Shown: positions 10,116 to 16,943 of the stretch, one piece after another
Numbering within the stretch: position 1 is the first letter of the stretch
Layout of the letters: each line of letters starts with the position of its first letter
Assembly (NCBI GenBank): GCA_964542225.1
Contig: CAZITO010000007.1
Span: forward strand, 1-54,882
DNA: 54,882 bases
Reading direction: 5' to 3'
From: Scybalousia_A sp964542225
Lineage (GTDB): Bacteria > Bacteroidota > Bacteroidia > Bacteroidales > P3
Position numbers and translations under genes: made by a program
The notes under the pieces: generated by a model
Database searches by the model: none
Told to the model about the DNA's origin: nothing
What the model saw: the letters and a program-made list of their open reading frames with translations, nothing else

Positions 10116-10583
10116 ATGAAAAAAGAAAGAATCGCTATATTTCCCGGTAGTTTTGACCCCATAACCATAGGGCATAAGGATATAGTATTACGCGCCTTGC
10201 CTTTGTTTGACAAGATTATAGTGGCTATAGGGGAAAATTCAGATAAAAAAACTCTTTTCCCTTTGGAAAAAAGATTGCTTTGGATAAATCAAACCTTTGA
10301 AAAGTATGACAACATAGTGTCGGATACTTTTACCTGTCTGACTGTGGATTATTGCAATCAAGTCGGAGCAAAGTACATACTTAGAGGATTGAGAAACGAA
10401 ATGGACTTTGCCTACGAAAAAAATATATTTGAAATCAATAAGGCAATAAACAAAGATATAGAAACCATTTTTATGCTTTCAAATACAAGACAAGACTTTG
10501 TTTCTTCTTCTTTTGTTAGAGAAATGTTACGCTATAATAAGGATATACGTCCTTACTTACCCGATGATATAAATTTGGACTGA
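10116..10583 (+). CDS. coaD: Phosphopantetheine adenylyltransferase
   Basis: Penultimate enzyme of coenzyme A synthesis: transfers AMP from ATP to 4'-phosphopantetheine to form dephospho-CoA in the cytoplasm. The nucleotidyltransferase motif GSFDPITIGH is at residues 10-19, RGLRNEMDFAYE contains the conserved substrate-binding Arg, and SSSFVRE is the ISSTxVR-like motif. Length 155 residues is normal. ATG at 10116 was preferred over an in-frame TTG six bases upstream. The S9 peptidase gene starts 10 bases after the stop. Confidence 0.95.
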   Translation: MKKERIAIFPGSFDPITIGHKDIVLRALPLFDKIIVAIGENSDKKTLFPLEKRLLWINQTFEKYDNIVSDTFTCLTVDYCNQVGAKYILRGLRNEMDFAYEKNIFEINKAINKDIETIFMLSNTRQDFVSSSFVREMLRYNKDIRPYLPDDINLD

Positions 10584-10593
10584 AATAAAAATA

Positions 10594-13125
10594 ATGATGA
10601 AAAAGACTGTAATAGAATTTGCTGTTTTATGTGGGGTTTTGGTGTTGGCAACTTCTTTGCTCAAAGCACAAGAGCCAATTACAAAATATTTTTCTGCTTG
10701 TGAAAGTTTTTCCGCTCCCGTGATATTGGACTCTTTGGACAATAAGGGGGAAAAGTTTTCTATGGAAGATTATTTCAAAGCACCTAAAATAAAAAATAAT
10801 ACCTCCGATATATACGAAACAACTATTGCCTCGGACGGATGGGACACTTTACACCTATGTAGCAAAGAGGAATACAATATTGTAAAACGTTTTTTTTACA
10901 TCAACCTGAGCAAACAAACAAAAGTAAAATTTGAAGTCTATTCCAACGCCCAACTCAAAGTTTCCATAGACGGAGAACAAGTTGCCGAAAAAAAGACACA
11001 AGAAAAAGAAGTTTCCGAGGACAACAAACTCTTGGTGGAAAAAGAACTTGAGCCGGGTTCTCATATAGTGGGAATAGGAGCAATGTGTCTTTATTCAAAA
11101 ATAGAACAAAGCAATAACAATTATTATTACAGAATAAAAACTTTGATTTATAATGATAATAATTCAACAACTAATCAAAGCGGGCTTACTTTGAAAACCA
11201 TGTTGTGTGGAGAAAATCCATATAATACCACCATATCGGACAAAGGTGATTATTATATGGTAAAATATTATAACACAGATAAAAAAGGGCGATCCACTTA
11301 TAGAACGGAAATTCGCAACACACTTAAAGACTCTGTAATTTTTGAGGACAATAAAAACACTTTTTACAAATGGCAACCCAACTCAAACGCTATTTACTAC
11401 AAGGAGAAAAACAAACTGTTTATATTGGATTTGGAAAATAATAGAAGAGAATTTCTTTGCGAAGAAACCGACTTGGAGGGAGATATCTATCTTTTAAAGG
11501 ATAATTCTTACATACTTTCCAAAACAATAGAAAAGGACAACACCTCAGAGGATTTGCACCGAATGTATTTGCCCGATGACAGAATACCGGGCTGGAGAAA
11601 TAGAACCGCATTATATTGTTATGGAGGAAAAAAGTTTAACGGCAAATTGTTTCATACTTTTCGCTCCACTTATCTTAATGATATAAATGAAGACAATACA
11701 AAAATACTGTTTTCCATCACCAAAGACGATATAACAAAGCGACCTTTTACTTTTAACTCCATATACCAATATAGTTTGATTGACAACAAAATGGATACAT
11801 TGATAGAGAATGATGGCTTTGTGTCTTCGGCGCAATATCTGATGGACGGAAAAAACATTGTACTAAAAGCAAGCAATGAGGCTTTTAATTCCATCGGCTC
11901 TACTTTGAAAAAAAATCAAATACCCAACGCTTTCAATTACTCCGTCTATTTGATGAATTTGGAAACAAAAGAAATAACTCCAATCGGCAAAAATTTTTCT
12001 CCCAATGTTGTAAATGTATTGGTAAGAAAAAACAACTTATACCTTACTTGCGAAAACAAAGATTCCATTTCCGTATTTCGTTACAACTTGAAAGATGGCA
12101 GTTTTACTTTGTTAAATCTTGATGTTGACGTTGTTCATAGTTTTGATATATCACAAGACGAGTCCCAAATAGTTTATTATGGGGAAAATTATAACAAACC
12201 CAAACGAGTTTTCCACGCTCTAATGGATACATCAAGTTACAACATTATAGACATAAGGGAGGTATTTTTCCCAAAAAAACAAGAATTTAATCAACTGTCC
12301 ATAGGCAAAATGGAAAAATTCTCTTTCCGTATGCACAATTTTGATATAGACGGGCGATTGTATTACCCTGCTGATTTTGACTCTACAAAAAAATACCCTA
12401 TGATAGTTTATTATTATGGCGGTTGCTCTCCTACGGACAGAAGTTTTGAAATGAGATATTCGGCATGGCTTTATACTCAACAAGGTTATGTTGTATATGT
12501 TATTAATCCAAGTGGAACAACGGGCTGGGGACAAGAATTTGCCGCAAGACACGTCAATGCATGGGGAGATTATACTGCCGAAGAAATAATAGAGGGTGTC
12601 AAAAAAGTATGCAAAACTCATAATTTTATAGATATCAAACGCATAGGTTGTATGGGGGCAAGTTATGGCGGTTTTATGACACAATATTTGCAAACAAAGA
12701 CAGATATTTTTGCTTGTGCCATATCTCATGCCGGTATTTCAAACATTACTTCCTATTGGGGAGAAGGTTATTGGGGTTATTCTTATTCAGGAGCAGCAAC
12801 AGCGGACAACTATCCTTGGAACAACCCGGAACTATATACCAAACATTCCCCACTCTTCAACGCCGATAAAATACACACACCATTACTTCTACTGCACGGC
12901 ACCTCGGATACCAATGTACCAATAGGAGAAAGCATACAAATGTATAATGCTCTAAAAATATTGGGCAGGGAAGTAGAGTTTATCACCGTCAAAGGAGAAA
13001 ATCACGGAATAGTGGATTTTGAAAAAAGATTGAAATGGAATAACACAATATACGCCTGGTTTGCCAAATGGTTAAAGGGTGATGATACTTGGTGGAACTC
13101 CCTTTATCCAAAAGAAAATTACTAA
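10594..13125 (+). CDS. S9 family serine peptidase (prolyl oligopeptidase/DPP-like), secreted
   Basis: An 843-residue protein with a signal peptide (hydrophobic residues 5-22, end LLKAQ), a long poorly conserved beta-propeller region, and a C-terminal alpha/beta-hydrolase domain from about residue 590. The catalytic triad is complete: Ser690 in GASYGGF, Asp772 in HGTSDTNVP, His804 in GENHG. The oxyanion/substrate region YYYGGCSPT and the NPSGTTGWGQEF motif match dipeptidyl- or acylaminoacyl-peptidases of clan SC. It probably acts in the periplasm or at the surface on peptides. Two ATGs in tandem (10594, 10597) both allow export. Genes for coaD and the TonB receptor flank it; only the latter suggests a nutrient-uptake role. 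Confidence 0.9.
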   Translation: MMKKTVIEFAVLCGVLVLATSLLKAQEPITKYFSACESFSAPVILDSLDNKGEKFSMEDYFKAPKIKNNTSDIYETTIASDGWDTLHLCSKEEYNIVKRFFYINLSKQTKVKFEVYSNAQLKVSIDGEQVAEKKTQEKEVSEDNKLLVEKELEPGSHIVGIGAMCLYSKIEQSNNNYYYRIKTLIYNDNNSTTNQSGLTLKTMLCGENPYNTTISDKGDYYMVKYYNTDKKGRSTYRTEIRNTLKDSVIFEDNKNTFYKWQPNSNAIYYKEKNKLFILDLENNRREFLCEETDLEGDIYLLKDNSYILSKTIEKDNTSEDLHRMYLPDDRIPGWRNRTALYCYGGKKFNGKLFHTFRSTYLNDINEDNTKILFSITKDDITKRPFTFNSIYQYSLIDNKMDTLIENDGFVSSAQYLMDGKNIVLKASNEAFNSIGSTLKKNQIPNAFNYSVYLMNLETKEITPIGKNFSPNVVNVLVRKNNLYLTCENKDSISVFRYNLKDGSFTLLNLDVDVVHSFDISQDESQIVYYGENYNKPKRVFHALMDTSSYNIIDIREVFFPKKQEFNQLSIGKMEKFSFRMHNFDIDGRLYYPADFDSTKKYPMIVYYYGGCSPTDRSFEMRYSAWLYTQQGYVVYVINPSGTTGWGQEFAARHVNAWGDYTAEEIIEGVKKVCKTHNFIDIKRIGCMGASYGGFMTQYLQTKTDIFACAISHAGISNITSYWGEGYWGYSYSGAATADNYPWNNPELYTKHSPLFNADKIHTPLLLLHGTSDTNVPIGESIQMYNALKILGREVEFITVKGENHGIVDFEKRLKWNNTIYAWFAKWLKGDDTWWNSLYPKENY

Positions 13126-13186
13126 GCCTTCAAAATATTTGCTTGAAAAACAAGTTTATAAATCGGATAAAAAATAAGAAAAAGAG

Positions 13187-15589
13187 TTGAAACGATATAT
13201 TTGCTTAATATTTTTGTTGTTTATAGGTTTTTCATTATCTGCCCAACAGGTAAAAGGAGTGGTAAAAAATCAAAACAATCAACCTATAGAGAATGTCAGC
13301 ATTGGTTCTATAAATTTGTCCAAGCCCATAGGCACCTCAACCAATCAAAAGGGCGAGTATTCTCTTTCTTTGCAAATAGGAAAAGAATATCAATTAAAAT
13401 ATTCGTGCATAGGATACAAAGATTTTGACACTACCATAACCCTCAAAAAAGCACAGGTATTGACCTTAAATATTGTCTTAACAGAGGCTTCCACCACCTT
13501 GCAAGCCGTAGAAGTAAAAGGCGACTATGCAAGAGAGGAGGGAGTTACAAGAATTTCTTCCGAATGGGCAAAAAACACCGCCGGACCAACGGGAGGCGTG
13601 GAAAATGTAATAAAAACCATAGAGGGAGTATCGTCAAACAATGAACTTTCCTCTCAATATTCGGTAAGAGGGGGCAACTTTGATGAGAATTTGGTTTATG
13701 TTAATGATATAGAAATATTTCGTCCCATACTCGTAAGAAATGGACAGCAGGAGGGTTTATCTTTCATTAACCCCGATATGATTAGCGATATACAATTTTC
13801 TTCGGGCGGTTTTGCTTCAGAATATGGAGATAAAATGTCTTCTGTTTTGGATATCAAGTATAGAAAACCGACAGAGTTTTCCGGTAATTTGTCCATAGGG
13901 CTTTTGGGCGGAGGACTTTATTTGGCAGATAAAGTCAAAGACAAGTTTACTTATCAATTTTCTTATAGAAACAAAACAACAAAATACCTTCTTAATTCTT
14001 TGGAAACCGAAGGAGATTATAATACAATCTTCCATGATTTTCAAACCTTTTTGACTTGGGATATAAACAATAAATTTGAATTGTCTTTTATTGGTAATAT
14101 TTCCAATAACACATACGAATTTGTACCAAAGAACAGAGAAACCGACTTTGGAGATATAAACAACCCTTTAAAGTTTAAGGTATATTTTGACGGAATGGAA
14201 AAGGATAGGTTTTCCTCTAAGTTTGGAGCCTTAAAACTCAACTATAAGGTAAAGCAGGATTTGCATCTGAAATTCATAGCCTCAGCCTACTCCACCCACG
14301 AAAAAGAAACCTACGACATACAAGGACAATATTGGTTGAGTGAGACGGGAGGATTGTCAAGCGAAGAAGAATTTGACCTTGGCATAGGCACATACATAGA
14401 GCATGCGAGAAACAACCTCAGAGCAACGCTTTTCAATTTTGAACACAAAGGCGAAAAATACTACACAAACGGAGTGCTATCTTGGGGCATTAAATATCAA
14501 AGAGAGATAACCTCAGACAAACTTAACGAGTGGAAAATGGTGGACTCCGCCGACTATTCCATACCTTCAAATAGAGACGAAATAGGCATTTACGACCCAC
14601 CTACCGCTCCCAATGTGCAAGATTGGTATAATAGCAAAAACGATATAAATTCAAATCGTCTTACTTTTTTCATTCAACGCCATTTGTTTTGGAAAAAAGA
14701 AAAGGGAACATATTTTCTTAACATAGGAGCAAGAGGACATTATTGGGATTTTAATAAAGAGTTTTTCCCATCACCAAGAGTAAGCCTTGCCTACAAGCCA
14801 AAAATCAAGCAAGATATTTTGTTTCGTTTTGCTTCCGGTCTTTATGTGCAATATCCTTTTTATAGGGAGTATAGGAATATGGTAGGAGAAATCAACCCCG
14901 ATATAAAGAGTCAAAAGAGTCTCCACTTTGTACTTTCTTCCGACTGGAATTTTAAAATAAGGACAAGAAATTTCAAACTTACCTCTTCCCTATATTATAA
15001 ACATCTTTGGGATTTGATACCTTATTATGTAGACAATCTTCGTTTGAGATACACAGCCGAAAACAATGCCACAGGTTATGCCACCGGCTTGGATATAAAA
15101 CTTTTCGGAGAATTCATAAAAGGAATAGACTCTTGGCTTACACTTTCTCTTATGCAGACAAAACAAGATATAGAAGGAGACAACAAAGGCTATGTTGCAC
15201 GACCAACCGACCAATTGGTCAATGTGAGCGTTAGTTTTCAGGACTATTTGCCTTCCATGCCGTGGATGAGAGTTTATTTGAATTTTAATTATGGTAGCGG
15301 TTACCCTTTCTTTATCCCAAATACAAATACGGAACTTTCTCGCCCAAACTATATGAGAGCCGACCTTGCTTTTACATTTAGAATCAAGGATGAAGAAGAC
15401 TCTTGGGCAAATAAAAATTTTCTCAAAGTGGTTAAACGTATTTGGTTAAATGTAGAGTGGTTAAATGTTTTTAACAACAAAAATATTATTTCCTATACCT
15501 ACATCAAAGACAATAATAATATAACCTACCCAGTGCCAAATTATCTTACCCCATCATTACTTAACGCAAAAATAACCATAGAATTCTAA
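13187..15589 (+). CDS. TonB-dependent outer-membrane receptor with CarboxypepD_reg-like domain
   Basis: An 800-residue receptor for active uptake across the outer membrane, powered by TonB-ExbBD. Signal peptide residues 1-19 (end SLSAQQ); CarboxypepD_reg-like domain about 20-105 (VKGVVKNQNNQPIENVSIGS, YKLKYSCIGY-like strand); plug domain about 125-230 with YSVRGGNFDENLVYVNDIEI; 22-stranded barrel from about 235 with alternating strands to the end ITIEF. The start is TTG at 13187: an in-frame TAA lies at 13175 and no ATG precedes the signal peptide, so only this codon gives the intact leader. No SusD partner follows. Substrate unknown; the preceding peptidase hints at peptides or proteins. Confidence 0.88.
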   Translation: MKRYICLIFLLFIGFSLSAQQVKGVVKNQNNQPIENVSIGSINLSKPIGTSTNQKGEYSLSLQIGKEYQLKYSCIGYKDFDTTITLKKAQVLTLNIVLTEASTTLQAVEVKGDYAREEGVTRISSEWAKNTAGPTGGVENVIKTIEGVSSNNELSSQYSVRGGNFDENLVYVNDIEIFRPILVRNGQQEGLSFINPDMISDIQFSSGGFASEYGDKMSSVLDIKYRKPTEFSGNLSIGLLGGGLYLADKVKDKFTYQFSYRNKTTKYLLNSLETEGDYNTIFHDFQTFLTWDINNKFELSFIGNISNNTYEFVPKNRETDFGDINNPLKFKVYFDGMEKDRFSSKFGALKLNYKVKQDLHLKFIASAYSTHEKETYDIQGQYWLSETGGLSSEEEFDLGIGTYIEHARNNLRATLFNFEHKGEKYYTNGVLSWGIKYQREITSDKLNEWKMVDSADYSIPSNRDEIGIYDPPTAPNVQDWYNSKNDINSNRLTFFIQRHLFWKKEKGTYFLNIGARGHYWDFNKEFFPSPRVSLAYKPKIKQDILFRFASGLYVQYPFYREYRNMVGEINPDIKSQKSLHFVLSSDWNFKIRTRNFKLTSSLYYKHLWDLIPYYVDNLRLRYTAENNATGYATGLDIKLFGEFIKGIDSWLTLSLMQTKQDIEGDNKGYVARPTDQLVNVSVSFQDYLPSMPWMRVYLNFNYGSGYPFFIPNTNTELSRPNYMRADLAFTFRIKDEEDSWANKNFLKVVKRIWLNVEWLNVFNNKNIISYTYIKDNNNITYPVPNYLTPSLLNAKITIEF

Positions 15590-15595
15590 CAGGCA

Positions 15596-15777
15596 CAGCC
15601 TGTTTTCGTAGGGGCAAAGCCGTTAAATACTGTTTTTTTTAACAACTTTGCCCTTATACTAACCTATCACAACCCATAATAACCTATGTTAACTCATAAG
15701 AAAGAGCCAAAAAGTAACGGTTTTGCCCTTATAAAACACCCAACGGGTGTGGCTTTGCCCCCTACGAAAACAGGCTG
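15596..15777. repeat. Foldback: 26-27 bp inverted repeat flanking about 130 bp, downstream of the TonB receptor
   Basis: The left arm 15596-15621 and the reverse complement of the right arm 15751-15777 match except for one extra G; both contain CCTGTTTTCGTAGGGG and CAAAGCC. A third copy of the TTTTCGTAGGGCAAAGCCGTTA phrase lies at 16185-16207, and a diverged one in copy C near 54393. The intervening segment carries the decamer array (15661-15700) and the CACCC-AAC-GGGTG hairpin (15737-15749). The remainder of the 15590-16309 gap is the dispersed element. Confidence 0.7.
15661..15700 (+). repeat. Four decamers of period 10, consensus AACCYATRAT
   Basis: The sequence divides exactly into AACCTATCAC, AACCCATAAT, AACCTATGTT and AACTCATAAG. 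The 10-bp period equals about one helical turn. The same arrangement, five units long, sits next to element copy B at 34565-34614. Confidence 0.7.
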
Positions 15778-16090
15778 AGAAAGAACCAAAAAATATTTTT
15801 TGGGAAAATTTAATTAATGGGTACTAAAAGTTCAAAAACAAGGGTACTGTGTTTGATTATCAATGAATTAACATTTTTCGAGGGGTCAAAATCGGGCAAA
15901 AATGGTCATTTTCAGCGTTTTCGAGCGGTTTTTTAAGGAAAAAATTTTTTCTTCGCCCGTTTTGTAAAAATGAATCGGCGATTCATTTCGACGAATCGGC
16001 GTTTCGATAAAATAAAACGCCGATTCGTTTTTACTGATTATCAAGTAGTTACAAGGATGAAAATTGGGATTTTTGTGATAGGGGTATTTC
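15730..16090 (-). ncRNA. Candidate small RNA transcribed from element copy A
   Basis: Inferred transcript. It would start about 7 bases after the -7 box (16097-16104), run leftwards through the hairpins and the 52-bp core, and end at the hairpin ACACCC-GTT-GGGTGT (15736-15750) followed on the minus strand by TTTTATAA. Length about 360 nt. The same order promoter, hairpins, core, terminator-like hairpin is present in copies B and C. It runs against the plus-strand neighbours. Expression is not demonstrated. Confidence 0.4.
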
Positions 16091-16173
16091 TCTATGCAAA
16101 GTTACGAAGATTCTATGACCTGACCAAACGCGTGCAAAAATTTATTTTGTAACTCATTGATTTTCAGTAAACG
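15787..16173 (+). repeat. Dispersed intergenic element, copy A
   Basis: First of three copies (others 34689-35034 on +, 53996-54385 on -). It includes the 52-bp core 15883-15934 that is identical in all copies, TGATTATCAA iterons at 15854-15863 and 16035-16044 and an inverted one at 16157-16166 (TTGATTTTCA here), the perfect 14-bp inverted repeat ACGAATCGGCGTTT/AAACGCCGATTCGT around 15990-16027, and an outward promoter on the minus strand (16097-16128). A 60-codon frame inside it is probably not coding, because differences between copies are almost all non-synonymous. No transposase or target-site duplication was seen. Confidence 0.85.
16097..16128 (-). promoter_or_regulatory. Consensus promoter of element copy A (TTTG-N20-TAACTTTG)
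   Basis: On the minus strand the -33 TTTG (16125-16128) and -7 TAACTTTG (16097-16104) are exactly 20 bases apart. Copies B and C keep both boxes and the spacing; in copy C seven of the 20 spacer bases differ while both boxes are unchanged. Confidence 0.65.
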
Positions 16174-16219
16174 CATCTGTAGGATTTTCGTAGGGCAAAG
16201 CCGTTATTTTTACCTATTT

Positions 16220-16239
16220 TTTATAGGTTAGCATAGGTT
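16220..16239 (-). repeat. Two decamers AACCTATGCT, AACCTATAAA
   Basis: On the minus strand this gap reads AACCTATGCT followed by AACCTATAAA, two units of the period-10 intergenic decamer family, directly beside a GGCAAAGCCGTTA phrase. Confidence 0.5.
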
Positions 16240-16309
16240 ATAATAAAACCTTAAACTCTCACATGAAAAATAAAACTCGTTTAACTCCGTTATTTATAAA
16301 AAGATTTTT

Positions 16310-16762
16310 ATGACAGATAAATATTTGAATACACTGCGTTTTATTTGGATGCTTGCTTTGATTATCAGCATTTTGATTGTGATAAGTGTTTGTCTTTACG
16401 CTTTTTCTCCTTTGTCTGAAAAAGGAAGCGAGTTTTTTTCTATCCATTATATGTATGCCATACAGATAATAATAGTGGTTGTGGCTTTGTTTTTAAACAA
16501 AAGATATAAAAGCAAATTAAAAAACATCTCCAATCAAAATAGTTTGACAAACAAACTCTCTTCTTATTTTAAATTAAACAAAACAATATTCTTTACTCAT
16601 ATTGGTTTGGTATTACTTGGTTCTTTGTCTGTATTGTTTGTCAAATCGGCAGAATCCGTTGTAGTACCCGTGATTTTGTTGTTATTACTGTTTCTAAAAC
16701 GTCCTTTCGCCATCAAACTAAAAATGGAACTCAATCTTTCCGACCAAGATATGCAATCATAG
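16310..16762 (+). CDS. Small polytopic membrane protein, unknown function
   Basis: A 150-residue protein with four predicted membrane segments at about residues 9-31, 46-63, 91-108 and 113-128, a basic loop after the second (NKRYKSKLKN) and a charged C-terminal tail. I do not recognise a family. ATG at 16310 follows element copy A by about 135 bases; nfnAB starts 181 bases downstream behind its own promoter, so this may be a single-gene unit. Confidence 0.65.
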   Translation: MTDKYLNTLRFIWMLALIISILIVISVCLYAFSPLSEKGSEFFSIHYMYAIQIIIVVVALFLNKRYKSKLKNISNQNSLTNKLSSYFKLNKTIFFTHIGLVLLGSLSVLFVKSAESVVVPVILLLLLFLKRPFAIKLKMELNLSDQDMQS

Positions 16763-16847
16763 AAGGAAAAGCAAACAAGAGTTTGTATAATTATTATTTG
16801 ACAATGGTAATTTTTTGTGGAAATTATACCATATTGTTAAATTTTTG

Positions 16848-16855
16848 TAATTTCG
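16848..16855 (+). promoter_or_regulatory. -7 promoter box for nfnAB
   Basis: TAATTTCG followed by GCA, as in front of mpl. The ATG is 88 bases downstream, leaving a leader of about 80 bases. Confidence 0.4.
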
Positions 16856-16943
16856 CAGGCAATATTTATTTGGCAAAAGCCTTTAAATACAAGAAAACAA
16901 ATCATATAAATAAGGAACAAAATTAACCTTAAAAAGAATAGAA

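Noticed and set aside
15970..16152. 60-codon frame in element copy A (and equivalents in B and C) as a conserved small protein
   Set aside because: Differences between copies are nearly all amino-acid changing; the conserved promoter reads the other strand.
16801..16840. Imperfect hairpin (ATGGTAATTT...AAATTATACCAT) as a terminator or riboswitch upstream of nfnAB
   Set aside because: Bulged, AT-only stem and no T-run; no match to a riboswitch I know.
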